Shown here: piece after piece, positions 37,122-49,518 of the stretch
Numbering within the stretch: the stretch's first letter is position 1
Layout of the letters: each line of letters starts with the position of its first letter
Origin: Capsicum annuum
Taxonomy: Eukaryota > Streptophyta > Magnoliopsida > Solanales > Solanaceae
Direction of reading: 5' to 3'
NCBI RefSeq assembly: GCF_002878395.1
Contig: NW_025842141.1
Span: 543,171 to 607,170 of the forward strand
DNA length: 64,000 nt
Program-made: the position numbers and the translations under genes
The notes under the pieces: generated by a model
What the model saw: only the letters and a program-made list of their open reading frames with translations
The model's database searches: none
What the model was told of the DNA's origin: nothing

Positions 37122-37401
37122 CTTTCAAATACTACTTAGCAAACAAATATGTATAGGATTGCAAATAAATATTCTGAAAAAAGGTCTGTGTAGTATTCTA
37201 GTAGATTATGTGAGACTAATTGAAGGATTTGAAAACTTTTTCGTAAAAAAAAATTGGGGGTGAAGAGATACAAGGATGAAGAGAGAGTTTAGGAATAAAA
37301 AAAGATAACACGCAGAGATGAGATTTTAACTTTATTTGTTGGGCAATATCTAAATAAATTAAAATTATATTTCTTACTTCTCGATATGAGGTATTCATAT
37401 A

Positions 37402-38306
37402 TCACAATAGCATTTCCTTGTTGTCCTCTTCATTATCTTCTGCTTGAATTCCAAAAGCCCCTATTTTATCTTTTTTTTTTTTGATTGTTTGCTCCCATCT
37501 GCAAAATAAAAAATTGTATTAGAAGAATTGAAGACTGCTCTTTAACCAATTTTTTTCTGAACTAAAACTGAAAAATGAGCCAAAAAGAAAGATTTGAGAA
37601 AAAAAATTTGGGAAGCAAACCATAAAATTGAAACAGGGGAACAAACCTGATTAAGACAAACATAGAAAAGATTGATGATTTGTGAATGGAGGGTTCTGAA
37701 ATATGCGTAATATATATGAGTTAAGAATGGATGCTTCTAGAGTACCAACATACTGTATTTGTTAATTATGACATTACTTTTATTTTTCCTTGATCGTCCC
37801 TCGACTTATACTTCTATATAGTAGAAATTTCTTGGTTAGTGCTCTTTGAATTTTTCTTTCATATATTTTCAATTGGATTAGCCTACAGTTAATTAGTTTA
37901 GCCAACAATAGCACCTAAGACGAGAAAAGTTCAGAAAATACAACACAAGTTGAAAAGATATACTTTAATATTGTTTCTATGAAATAAATCAAACAAATAA
38001 AAAAATGAGAGGGTGCACTGAGAGGCGTTCAAAAGAGCAGCTATTGAAATAAGTTTTCACAAGTCCCGTATTAATCCTTTTATTTCTTGTTAGGAGCATC
38101 AATTTTGAAGTAACATATGGGTAAAGCTACGTCATGAGTATCTTCAATAGAAATAAGTTACCAGGGTAGAAGAATAGAAGATGCAAGTAGATTTCTCAAG
38201 TATAAAAACAAATGCCAAAAGAACTGCAAGTACTTACGATCTGTGGATCCGAACATGGTTTGATAATCAAATCTTTCACAATAGTTGTTGAAGGTCCAGA
38301 GTTAAG
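37402..38306 (-). CDS. Tail of an unidentified host gene, four predicted exons
   Basis: Minus-strand exons 38238-38306 (69 nt), 37812-37914 (103), 37647-37695 (49) and 37402-37498 (97, ending TGA) join with consistent phases. Donors are GTAAGTAC, GTATAAGT and GTTTGTTC; acceptors end TTTTTTGTAG, CTCGTCTTAG, CATATTTCAG and TATTTTGCAG. Exon 1 is open in only one frame (SGPSTTIVKDLIIKPCSDPQ). The C-terminus is Lys-rich, then acidic (WEQTIKKKKDKIG, DNEEDNKEMLL). Introns are 323, 116 and 148 nt and AT-rich. Upstream exons were not found; they would lie toward element E. No family is recognised, and chance alignment of splice signals remains possible. Confidence 0.35.
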
Positions 38307-39039
38307 CTACAAAAAAGACAGAACATACAGATAATTCAATTGTTTATTGAAGTAGGTGTATACATCTCTAGCAAGTTCAATGAAATTAAAGAAGATTGCA
38401 TACACGTACATATAATAACTCAAAGAAAAAAAATTCAATGCATTAGGTATATGCATTATACCTTGAAATGAATAAAACCAAGAAACGGCAAGAATATCCA
38501 TTATTAGGATAGTAAAATCAGGTAACAACAACATAAGAAAGACACCGGCTTAAATGACAACTTTGTATCTACAGGTAGAAGTACGATTTCAAATCTAATA
38601 ATTTCTCCCTATCAATCAAGACAAAAGAATCTATTTATGCTAAATGATCTATAAAAGCACGTTCTGTATGTTATGGTGGATAAAGTGATGGAAAAAGGGA
38701 ATCAAATAAGAATAAAAAATCTAACAAGCTAAGGTTAAGACTCTATATGAGATGCATAGAGAAGGTGTTCACAACCAATGACTAATTGCTCAAATTAAAT
38801 CTATAAGCTCCAAAAATATCAATTTAAAAGAGGGCGACAAATGTGAAATTCTTATTTAGGTTAACTATAATCCTGCTAAAATTATCTACCAATTGGCCGC
38901 CATCATACTCTCCATTTTAAAAACTCCATGGCCTTATGAAGTCACCTTCTTTAGAAAGAATCAGAAAATCACATAGAAGAGTGCCATAGCGAGTACAAAA
39001 ATTCACATGGTAGTTTATGACCTACGACTAGTACTTGCT
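38307..39039. other. AT-rich flank with left copy of a direct repeat
   Basis: No gene seen. The 75-codon minus ORF at 38307-38534 overlaps what would be the intron upstream of the first exon above and looks non-coding. The left copy of the direct repeat is at 38797-38863. Confidence 0.4.
38797..38863 (+). repeat. Direct repeat, left copy
   Basis: AATCTATAAGC-CCAAAAATATCAA and GAAATTCTTATTTAGGTTA, separated by a diverged middle, recur at 39324-39390. The spacing is about 530 bp. The repeated blocks bracket the minisatellite at 39040-39320. Confidence 0.65.
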
Positions 39040-39320
39040 AGATTTCAATTCATACAACAAGAACAACATAGTCGCTCGATTTTAATCTAATACAACAATA
39101 ACAACAACCACAACCACACAGTTTCCCGATTTTAATAAATAAATGAACAACATCAACATAGTTGCTCGATTTTAATCTACACAACAACAACAACAATATA
39201 GCTGTTCGATTTTAATCTATACAACAATACATAGTTGCTCAATTTTGATCTATACAACAACATAATTGCTTGATTTCAATCTATAAGACAACAACAACAA
39301 CAACAATATAGTTGCTTTAT
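39040..39320 (+). repeat. Decayed ACAACA / GCTCGATTTTAATCTAT minisatellite
   Basis: About seven imperfect units, each a run of CAA or ACAACA followed by ATAGTTGCTCGATTTTAATC and TATA- or ACA-type joins. The unit length varies from roughly 30 to 50 bp because the CAA run expands. There is no coding frame. Confidence 0.75.
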
Positions 39321-39323
39321 TTC

Positions 39324-39390
39324 AATCTATAAGCCCCAAAAATATCAACGGAAAAAGGTTCAACGAACATGAAATTCTTATTTAGGTTAC
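39324..39390 (+). repeat. Direct repeat, right copy
   Basis: Second copy of the 38797-38863 sequence. It ends 11 bp before element E. Confidence 0.65.
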
Positions 39391-39401
39391 TGCATTATGG
39401 G

Positions 39402-41306
39402 TGAGACCTCAAAAAATTTTGACCAATTTATTTTGGATCTTCCCACACGTGTAATGATAATTTTTGACTTGAATCATGATAAGGGATATTAAATGAGTGT
39501 GTTGGGTAAGTTTCAAGATTTTTGGAAAGCATTTGGGGTTTTTTTAGGACTCTGAACCAGTAAGCCTCTGCAATAGGAGTGTGTCACGCTGCCTACACCA
39601 TGAGATAAGGGCGTGGCACGCTACCTATGCCTCACAATAAGAGCGTGCCATACCATTGGGCAAAAATTGCCCAACTTTAATTTTTTTCAATTGGGGCAAG
39701 GGCTTTTTAGTGCTTTACTCCATTAAACGACATAAAACACCCTTTTATTCCCTATAACCATCAGTTATGATATTTTAACATTGCCCTTCTCCTATCAAAT
39801 TCCTCAAGTCAAGAAACTCAAGGTTTTCTCAATGATTTCATTTTCCGAGCTCTAAACTTCAATTCTTCTCTAAATTCTTCTATTTTTCAGGCATATTGTA
39901 CACTTCCTAACTTGAATAATATATCATTGCATAAATTTATTCCATATTTATGCATTTGAATGGTTTGAAATAGGATTGAAGGTCTTTAGGTTGCGATAAT
40001 CTTACATTGTTATATCTTGTTTTACATTGTTTACTCTTGTTTTAAATTATGTATTTTGAACTGAATTTGTGTATTGTTATAATGGTGAAATTTGGTGACT
40101 TGGGTTTCACAAGTTGATGAATTTTGGCATGGTAATGACATTAACCTCAACCACATTGTTAATTAATTTTGAACACAGATTCTATGGAGTTGAACTTATC
40201 TTTTGAAACATTGCATTGCATTAAATGGTAAATGGATAAAAATATTTTAGAAAGCCCTTGGTAGCCATGTTCTTGGATTTTAAATAGAAATTTAGACTCT
40301 AAATGGTTAAATGGATTCTGGTTAAGTTTTGGTATAAATGGAATAGCTTGCAATCCTATTGTATGTTGATACCAAGTTACAAAATGCCTTAATAAGAGAA
40401 TCCATGGTTAATGGTTGGTACTATGTGCAAAATTATTTTAATTTGGGCTTAAAGGAAATTGTGTATCTTACCAAGAAGATGTAGTCTCGAGGGGGACCAA
40501 CAATGAAAACCATATTTGTTGTCGTTAGAGGTCTATAACTATTGTGTTTGATGTACCTATTATATTTTTGAACGGTTATCGCCTTGGTGTCTTTAGCCAT
40601 TCCTTGGTACATGCAACTAACATGGTATGGGGCCCTTTCATTAGGGAAAGCCAGACCTATATAGTCCATGGGTTCCTAGGAAATTGGTACGAGCTACATA
40701 GTTTAGAACTAACATTTTAAGGAATCACATTTGGTGTCCCTTGCTCCTATCTCAGCATCCTATATATATAACTATAATTTTTGTGCATGTGGTTTATGAC
40801 TACATTTTGGTAAGTACACTTATTTTATTCCTTTCCTAGGGTTGCATGCCAGTACACAACATACTAGCCGTCCCCTGATGCTACATCATTTCACGATATA
40901 TGTTTAGAGGGCTTTCTGGTGATCCTGTACAACATTAGGTAGTTTGGTACTCCTGTTGGTCAACTGTGAAGTGGTGAGACTCCATCTTTTAGAAAGCCTG
41001 ATCATCCTCTTAGTTTTTTCTTTATTTTTCTAGTACTTAAAGATTTCTTTTGTCATAGTTGGGGGCATGCCCCAACTTAATTGGTATTCTTGGATTAGAG
41101 GATTTTGTAGATAGTATTGGAATGTCGTTGTTATTTGTTTTGACTCTCAATCTTTCTTTTAAATTTATATATCTTTTTTTTATTTGGTTTGGATTCTTCT
41201 ATTTAATATCACTAATATGCTCTTGAGGTAAGGTAAGGGGGTTATCTCCGGCCCTTGGTTGGCTTGAGATTCCTATCACAGCCAAGCCTGGGTTTGGTTC
41301 GTGATA
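39402..41306 (+). repeat. Element E 5' LTR
   Basis: 1905 bp, TGAGACCTC to CGTGATA. Three roughly 33 bp units with ATAAGGGCGTGGCACGCTACC-type words lie at 39575-39680, and the 3' LTR has the same triplet at 62590-62690. The end is TA rather than CA. The R/U5 position has CAGGCATATT instead of the GTATGT donor seen in other families. Confidence 0.83.
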
Positions 41307-41519
41307 ATCTTGGTACCGAAGCATGATTTAGGTTCCTAGGATGTTCATAAAGTCGTGTCGAGTAGAGTCTCTTTTATGGAAGTGTAATGCGCCACACTTA
41401 TAAGGGGGAGGCCATAAGGAATTTAGGAATGTTTTTCTTTTTATTCTGTTTTATTTTGTACTAGAGAGTCTAGTTAACATGAAATTTCTCTAACTCTTGG
41501 CTTATTCGCAATTTAGATT
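41307..41519 (+). other. Primer site and leader of E
   Basis: ATCTTGGTACCGAAGC begins right after the LTR; it is a mutated initiator tRNA-Met site. The leader carries GTCGAGTAGAGTCTCTTTTATGG and a GCGCCACACTTATAAGG block. CGCAATTTAG next to ATTATG at 41510-41522 is an acceptor-like end before gag. Confidence 0.65.
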
Positions 41520-41793
41520 ATGCCTCCCGAAGATCTGATGATCATAGGAACTCAGCTGGAACCTCTGTCCCAACTTGAAATATTTAGGAAATTTGCCCTA
41601 CTCATGGGATGTAGACTCGATCTAGGGCCCCTACTCCTAATTGCACCGCTCTACCTGGGGTTCCACCTGTCCCTATTAGTCTTCTTGGACTTCCCGGGCT
41701 GGTGATAGTCATGCTTACTTCCCTTTGGGAGATATCTCAAATGCGGAGTTCCATTAGTTTATCCACATACTTGCTTAAATTATGGCATTGTAG
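41520..41793 (+). pseudogene. Gag N-terminus of E, cut by solo LTR H
   Basis: The start MPPEDL is at the expected place, then the frame shifts (a basic Arg/Ser stretch is expected). The end near 41740-41788 resembles the FIHILAQIMA-type block just before the capsid. The sequence continues after H at 44047. Confidence 0.65.
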
Positions 41794-44046
41794 TGTAATA
41801 CCCCAAACTTTTCTTAGCTCAGTTCAGCTCCTAGTTGCATGTATAAGAGGCTTAAAATCTAAAAATTTCAATAAGTATTGGGGACTTAGCCTTAGTTTTG
41901 GCCTCTTAACTTCGAGGATTTTTAAATAGGTCTTCTAGACCTTGAGACATAGGTTTTTAAGTTAATTCATGTTCAGTGGTGTAAGGACCATGTCTCCGGG
42001 AAGTTTTAGATTTTTTGATTAAGGATTGGGTCGTGTTTGGATTTCAATTATAGAACTTCACCGCAAAAGTGGCACATCGCAGTGGTTATAGTGGTGGAAG
42101 CTTCATCACATCACGGTGGCTTTCAATTCCATGTTCTAGTTGCAAATTAAATTATCTGAGGGGCAATTGAGTGTTTTTCCCTCAATCCAATTTGTGAAAA
42201 CATGAATTAAAGCTTCAGGTAGGGAATTATATGCCCATTTTCCCCTAAATTTCTTGTCAAAAGTAAACCCTAATCATCTTCCAAGATCATCAAATTCAAT
42301 TATCTCCCCTCGAAGAAAACCAAGAATTTAAGTTTTTAAATCCAAGAACTTTCAAGAAAAGCATCAAGATAGTGTTTCTCTTTCAATCTTAAGGATTTAA
42401 GGTATGTATTATGTTCATCCATGGCCCCTTTCCACCCATGGAGTCCAAGAATCTATTTTTATGTTTTAAATGATGAATTTTACATGTTTACGATGAATTA
42501 CCTTCATGAAGCTCTTATGAATTTCGATTATGTATTGTGTTTTGCAAGTGTTTTGATGGAATGACCCTTTACATGTTTGAATGATGAAATTTCCATGTTA
42601 AATCCCTAATTCAAGGCTTTTGTATTGTATCTATATTTTCAATCATATTCTTTACCCATCCCCATGCTTAAGTTCATGCTTTTCATATGTTTGATGAAAT
42701 GACTAAATATTGATTTTGAGCAATGATCCTTTATTATGGTTTTTTAAAGCTTCATATGTTATCATTGTTATTTTCATTCAGTACTAGAAGGTTATGAACA
42801 CCCGATACTTAGTTATTTACATAATTTTAGTATCTTCATAACGGTTTTAGATAAACTATGAGCATTGTTATTCAGTTAGTTATTATGATCAATTGTTTGC
42901 TTAGTTGAAATTAGTCCAGTCGAGTAATCACTATCAATTCAGTTAGGAGTAGGATTTAGCACTGAGCAAATCTAGAAATGGAGGCTCACCTACCAGTAGA
43001 GGGTGTGATCTTTAGTAGTAGTCCCTTAGTTCTAGAACTACATATCCAGCATATGTTAGAGATATCAACCTGCCAGTTGAGGGTAGCACATATCTCATTA
43101 GAGCACATACCAGATGAGGGTGACTCCTTAGTCCTTTAGGGCATTAGTTTAGTGGATCTACTTAGCCAGCGTTAGTACCCATGGCACATTACTACCACCC
43201 TTTCAACTGGGGTTACAGGTTGGACCCCAATTAGCTCAGATTGGGGCATATCAGTTAAATGATACCTCCTACAGTCTCAGTTCAGTGTTCAGTACAAAAT
43301 TTAGTTCAGTTTTGCTTGATCATAGCATATAGTTCATTAGTTATTCAGTTACCCGATTTCAGTAATTTAGTTTATAGACTATTTCAGTATCATGTTATAT
43401 GCTTGGTCATGCATTAGTTGATTCTATAGCTTTCACGCATTTATGTATTAGTTATCTCATTCTATTTGGCCAGTCAGTATTTCATGCACAGTTAACCCTT
43501 GCATTATAGCCTAACTTATCCCATATACCAGTATATTCAAAGTACTAATAGTATACTTTTCTTCACGCTATGATGTCTTATATCATAGGTTCAGACGCTT
43601 AGTTTCCTGATTGCACTTAGATAGTTTAGCTTATCAGAAACAACAGTTTGGTGAGTCCGCATATGTCAAGGACCTGTTATGTAATTTTAGTGTTTTCATA
43701 TTTTATTTCAGTTAGTTAAGTTTGGAGTTAGTTGGGGGCCGATCCCACCAACTCTTCAGTCATTTTAGAAGCTTTTAGATGTTTTTAGTTATTCAGACAG
43801 TTATTTAATTTATTAATTCAGTTGGTTGATCATTCTTTCCAATATGTCATCAAACATTCAGACTTATGATTTAAATCATATTTTTAGTATTTAAACCTTA
43901 TGGATTTATATAGTGATTTCCACACATGTTCATTATTAGTATATTATTCAGTGCTCATAACAGATACCAGCTCATGGGTTAGCTTGTGGTCACTTGTGAC
44001 CATAAGCACCGTTGTCACAACTAGGGGGTAGCCTCGAGTTGTGACA
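41794..44046 (+). mobile_element. H : solo LTR in E gag
   Basis: 2253 bp, TGTAATACCCC to TTGTGACA, flanked by TGTAG (41789-41793) and TGTAT (44047-44051), a 4/5 TSD. No internal region. Motifs in order: GC words near 42058-42125 (GTGGCACATCGCAG), the donor AAG|GTATGT at 42399-42407, a perfect hairpin at 42418-42442 (TCCATGG and CCATGGA), a GGAGTAGGATTTAGCA block and ACCAGTATATTCAAAGTACT, as in B and G. It belongs to the B/G superfamily. Confidence 0.83.
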
Positions 44047-45015
44047 TGTATTCTCATTAGTATAATCATGTTAATCGTGTTGCTAGTTCATATAAGGTTA
44101 TCAAAATGGGCAGTTTATGAGGTTGAATCCCCTAACCTTTATAGGCTCTAAGGTAGAGGAGGATTCTCATGAATTTATTTATGAGATGGATAAGATCTTT
44201 AGGATAATGCATGCTAGTGATTCAGATGTTGTGGAGTTTGCAGCTTACTAGTTGAGAGGTGGCTTATCAATGGTATGCAGAGTGGGAGAAGTTAAGGGTT
44301 GATAATGTTGAGCCAGTTGTATGGAAGGAGTTTGCGGGTGCTTTTCTTGATCATTTCCTCCCTCAGGATATAAGGAAAGCCAAAGTTGAGGAATTAGTGA
44401 ATTTGAAACAAGGTAGGATGAGTGTTAAAGAGTATGAAATAAATTTCCAACAACTATCCTGTTATGCTCCAAAGTTGGTGTCTAATATGAGGTCCAGAAT
44501 GTGAAAGTTTGCTTCTGGTTTATTTAGTGACTTGGTGATAGAATGTAAAGCTTCTATACGAAATAATGATATGGACATATCTAGGTTAGTGGTTTATATG
44601 CAATAGGTGGAAGATGAGAAAAATAATTAAGTAGAAATAAGGAAAAAACAAAGTAAGAAGTTTAGGTATACAAAGCAGGGTGCAAATAAGTAGAGCATTG
44701 GGAAGGATGGTAGGCAATGGCCTAATAAGAAGAACCGGGGAAATTCTTATTCGTCAGCCATGGCTCCTTATCCTAAGCCTTCAGGTGATTGGTATTTTTA
44801 GTCTAGCAATGGTCCTAAGGAACAAGGTGCCCAATATTAGGCTAGTGGAGCTCAGTCATCTCTACCTTATCCTTATTTATAAGTTTGTGCATATCTTCAC
44901 CATGGATATTATGAGGAAGATAGGAACTTATGCTTTAATTAATGTCAGCCTGGTCATATATGGTGGAATTATCCTTCATCTAGGGTTGCCACTAGGGATA
45001 ATAAGGTCCTGATCC
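44047..45015 (+). pseudogene. Gag of E, second part
   Basis: MRLNPLTFIGSKVEEDSHEF near 44119-44175, then a small frame change, then MAYQWYAEWEKLRVDNVEP through GRMSVKEYEINFQQLSC to NMRSRM (44259-44504). A degenerate knuckle near 44930-44975 keeps GHIWWNY with Tyr at the last Cys position. Many stops. Confidence 0.78.
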
Positions 45016-45023
45016 CTACTTTT

Positions 45024-45410
45024 TTGGCTCCTACACCTAAGGGTGCCACATTCAAGATTGGTAATGGACAAAATTTCCTCTGTGCACTTGATATTCGTCA
45101 GGAATCCAACGCATCCTTAGATGTTGTCACTGGTATGTTACAACTCTTCTCTTTTGATATTTATTATTTTATTGATCCTAGTTCTACCTTATCCTATGTG
45201 ACCCCTTATGTTGCTGTACACTTTAGTTTTAGTCCTAAAAATATTTCTAACCCCTTTTTTATTTCTACCCTGGTGGGTAAGTCTATTGTTCTAGGAAAGT
45301 CTATATAGGTTGTAAGGTGCCCATCCTTCATAGGAAGACCTTGGTGGATCTAATAATGCTGGATACGGTGGATTTTGATACGATATTAAGGATGGATTAT
45401 CTCTTATCTT
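45024..45410 (+). pseudogene. Protease region of E
   Basis: ASLDVVTGMLQLFSFDIYYF and IDPSSTLSYVTPYVAVHFSF (45110-45232) are the retropepsin active-site strands, with D-P-S-S for the DTG/DPG box, so the Gly is lost. The second block TVDFDTILRMDYLLS follows at about 45370 with frame breaks. Confidence 0.75.
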
Positions 45411-45539
45411 AGGGCTTAGAAATTGATTCCCAAAGAGTGTCTGTATCATTTAGTTTGGATTAAGGATTCCAACTCTAAAAGTCCCTCTTTGTAATCTGTC
45501 CCTGTGGTTCACGAATTTCCTAATGTTTTTTTAATGATC

Positions 45540-46390
45540 TTCCTTAGATTCCTCTGGATATGGAAATAGATTTTAGGATAGATCTTCTACCAAACTCTTA
45601 TCCCATTTCCATTCCTTTTTATAGGATGGCTCTGGTAGAGCTAAAGGAACTAAAAGGGCAATTAAAGTACATTTTTGATAAGGGTTTCATTCGTCCTAGT
45701 ATTTCTCTATGGGTGCTCCTATGCTTTTCGCGTGAAAGAAGGATGGGTCTCTTCGGATGTGTATAAACTATCATTAGCTGAACAAGATTACCATGAAAAA
45801 TAAGAAACCCCCTTCCTAGGATTGATGACCTCTTTGATCAACTTCAAGGTGCTTGGTGTTTCTAAAAAATTAACCTCTTTTTGGGCTATCATTAATTCAA
45901 GATTAGGGAGGCTGATTTCCCTAAGACTGCTTTCCAAACCAGTATGGCCATTATGAGTTCTTGGTTATGTCATTTGGGTTGACTAATGCTCTGACTACTT
46001 TCATAGATCTTATGAATTGGTTGTTGAGGAAATTTTTGAATTTTTTTGTTATAGTCTTCATTGATGACATTTTTCTGTACTCCAAAAGTGAAAAAGATCA
46101 TGCCAATCACCTTTGAATTGGTTTGCAAACTCTTAAAGACTAGAAGTTGTATGGAAAATTTTCTAAGTGTAAATTTTGGATAAGTGCTGTGACTTTTTAG
46201 GGACATGTTATTTTTAGTGAAAGGATAAGGTGGATTGACAAAAGATTGAGCCGGTTAAAAAGTATCCTAGACCTACGACTCCAACCGACATTAGAAACTT
46301 CTTAGGCTTGGTCGAGCACTATAGGAGGTTTATGGATAGTTTCTTATCTATAGCTACTCTGCTGACAAAGTTAACCCCAAAAAAGGTGAA
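45540..46390 (+). pseudogene. Reverse transcriptase of E, active-site box kept
   Basis: RMALVELKELKGQLKYIFDKGFI (45625-45693), the [21 protein letters not shown] region, and [20 protein letters not shown] (about 46045-46105) with both Asp codons intact at 46063-46068. Frameshifts near 45710 and 45900 and stops break the enzyme. The thumb follows (HYRRFMDSFLSIATLLTKL) to about 46390. Confidence 0.78.
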
Positions 46391-46399
46391 GTTTCTATA

Positions 46400-46840
46400 G
46401 TTCGATGCTTGTAAGACCAGTTTTAAAAAGTTGACTTGTCCTCCTATTTTGATCCTACCCACGGGTATCGAGGGGTTTATTGCGTATTGTGATATATCTC
46501 GTATGGGACTAGGTTGTGTTTTGATGTAGCATGGTAAGGTTGTAACCTATGTTTCTAGATAGCTTAAGGTTTATGAGAGGAATTACCCAACTTACAATCT
46601 TGAGCTGGTGCTTGTGGTCTTTGCTTTGAAGATTTGGCATCACTATTTGTATGAGGTGCATGTGAACATTTACTCAGATCGTAAAATTTTATAGTATGTG
46701 TTGATACAAAAAGAGTTAAATCTACGGTAGAGGCGGTGTCTTGAATTTCTTAAGAATTATGACATGAGTTTGCAGTACCATCCAGGTAAAGCTAATGTTA
46801 TTGAAGATACTCTTAGCAAGTCATCCATGAGAGTCTATCC
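46400..46840 (+). pseudogene. RNase H of E
   Basis: [43 protein letters not shown] and YHPGKANVIEDTLSKSSMR keep the acidic residues. There are stops after CVLM, TYVSR, KIL and NLR, the first, second and third as TAG where Gln is expected. Confidence 0.78.
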
Positions 46841-46859
46841 TATGTTGAGGAGGAGAAAA

Positions 46860-47354
46860 AAAGATTGGTGAAGGATATTCACCGACTGAAAAACTTAGGA
46901 GTTTGCCTTTTAGACTCTGAGGATTGAGGGGTGATCATTCAAGAAGTGGTTGAATCATCGCTTGGTGCTGATGTCAAGGAGAAAAAGGATCTGGATCCTA
47001 TACTTATGCAAATTAAACATGATGTAGGTCAGCAGAAGTTTATGACTTTTGAGATTGGGGGAGATGGCATTCTGAGGTATCAAAGAAAGTTTTTCTGATG
47101 TAGATGGGCTACAAGAAAGATTGTAACCGAAGAGCATAAGTCTAGATATATAATCCATCTAGGTTCAACAAAGATGTATCATGACTTGAAGGAAATCTAT
47201 TGGTGGAAAACATAAAGAGGGATGTGGAAAATTTTGTTGCCAAGTATATGGTATGTCAACAAGTCAAGGTTGAGCATTTGAGCCTGGGTGACACGTCTCA
47301 TGATATAGAATTTGCCATGAAGAAGTGGGAAATAATTAATATGGATTTTGTTAC
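46860..47354 (+). pseudogene. Integrase N-terminal part of E, cut by element F
   Basis: Zinc domain and start of the core: HRLKNLGVCLLDSED, then [14 protein letters not shown] and MVCQQVKVEHLSL, ending at MDFVT with the first catalytic Asp. F is inserted in the GTTAC at 47350-47354; the core resumes at 58735. Confidence 0.78.
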
Positions 47355-49518
47355 TAAAACACCCTAGATTCTTGGTCCTTGAAATTTTTTTGAAATTTAA
47401 TCCTCACTATCCTAACTATGACTCACCCTACGAGTCATAGGGTGTCTTAATGAGTCATGTCACCCTAGTTGTATGATGTACAGTGAATGGTGCCTGATTT
47501 TCTATCCTAATTATGACATGAGGTCACGATTCGTAAAGACCCATGATGAGTCGTTATGTCAAAACTGTAGGATGTCTAGTGTATACCCAAATAGTTTTGG
47601 TGTTGACTATGACTGGACTCTACAAGTCGAAGGGTTTCATTATGATCCATTGTATATGAGTCGTAAGGGAAATAGTGTGTGAGTGCTTGGTGACATTATC
47701 TTGACAATGAATCATGGAGAAGAGTCGTTATGAGATCCATAACGACTGGTGATTTATTTTCTATCTTTTACATGAGGGAATTTTAGATATTTTCCTCTTA
47801 TTCTAATAATAAACCACGACCTATAAACATACTTGGAACCCTATTTTCATCAATAACACACTCCAAATATTTTTTTCTCTCAAGTCTCTCAAACATCCAT
47901 ACTTAGAGTTTCCAAGAAGTGGATCAAGTGGAGCTTTAAGGGTTGATTCTCTCTATAACCTTGGGTATTTCAGGCATGTTACTCTTCCCCAATTGTTACT
48001 TTGTTAAAAGCATGTGTTTTAAAATATTATTCATATGGTTTGATGTTGGTTTTAAACATGGTTTGAGGGTTTTGAATGATTGCTATTCATGTGATGTTTT
48101 ATGTTTGTATATGCATTGGTTGTGTTTTAAATGAGAATTTTGAAACCAATTTGATACATGGGTATGGTGAATAAACTATGGTATTGTGAATTTCCCAAAT
48201 TTTGTAAGTATTGACAATTGAAGTGGTAATGCCTCAACCCCATATTGTGAAATATGTTTTGAGTACAAAAAGAATGCACATTGAACTACTCTTGAACTAT
48301 TGCGTAATGTGAAATGTCAATGAAGTATAATGATTTTAAATTGAACCTTATGGGGTTGTGTTATTCCCTAAGCTAATATATAATTGAACCAAGGGGGTTA
48401 TGAATTCCCCAAGTAAGGATAATTAGTTTGGCTTGTTGATGTTACATTGCAAGTGTAGTTGGTATGATGATACCAACAGTATGCCTAAATATGTATTATG
48501 GTTCAATGAATGGGAATGTGTGATAAATAACTTAATTGGGATTTAAGAAGACTTGTATATCTAAGTCATAAAAGTAGATGTCCCGAGGGACAAATACTGG
48601 ACACCGCGGTTGTCGATATGGGGGTCTAAATGACCGGGTGGTTTAAGTCTCCCTTATTATTATTGTATGATTGGGAGGTTTGAGTCCCCCACATTATATC
48701 ACATGATTGGGTTCTTAAGTCACCTTGGTATGACAGGAGGTTCAAGTCCCCCATGATGCATATGGACATCCATTGGTTTGTGTGACTATACCCACTAGAG
48801 ACCTTCTAGCCGTGGGAGAGTTGGGCCCATATAACCCGTAGGTGCCTTTTTATGTTATGATTGTTGAGCTACTCAATCCAGGCTAAAGTTTTAAAGTGCA
48901 TGCTAAGCCTTGTTCCTTTTCTCGGTATATTATTTATGTACGTATATGATGATGTTCACATGGTTTTGAATTAGCTTTATTCTATCCCTTATCCCTTAGT
49001 TACATGTTAGTAGTCAACCCATTAACTATCTTTGAACATTGTATCCCCATGCAATGCAATCCCTGAAGATATATTTACTTTTCTACACTGTGTTATGTGG
49101 ATTGGCTTGATTTGTCAGTCATTGGTGGTAAAGTGGTGAGCTTTTATTCTTTGAGAGACTTGGATATTTCATCAATTTTCTTTCTTAGATTAGAGTTGAA
49201 ATTTTACATTATCATTAATATTTTCATGGTCATTGTCAGGGTTGGAGGCACATCCTGACACTTTATTGATTTTGGTTTTGTTTAGAAGTCTTTGTGGATT
49301 ACTAAGGACTTGAGTGGTGATGTTGGTTGATTACCTATTATTGGTTATAGACATGTCTTAAATTCTTTGAGTTTATCTTATGGTATCTCTTTATATGTTT
49401 TGAATTCATTTGATGTTGGGGGTATTGTTTTCTATTTAGATTGGTGTAGTGGGTTGTCTCTGATCCTTGTTGGACTTGAGATACCCATCACGGCTAGGCC
49501 CTAGTTTGTGTAGTGATA
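47355..49518 (+). repeat. Element F 5' LTR
   Basis: It starts TAAAACACCC and ends GTAGTGATA before the primer site. Blocks with TACGAGTCATAGGGTG and GAGTCGT recur through about 47420-47740. GGCATGTTACTC near 47973 occupies the donor position with GC instead of GT. The GGTTTGAGTCCCCC array lies at 48631-48760. Confidence 0.85.
48631..48760 (+). repeat. Four-unit GGGAGGTTTGAGTCCCCC array in F LTR
   Basis: Units begin at 48631, 48668, 48704 and 48731 with spacings of 37, 36 and 27 bp. Each has a GGG...CCC or TTRAGTC dyad and a TGATTGGG start. The 3' LTR repeats the array at about 57820-57945. Confidence 0.7.
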
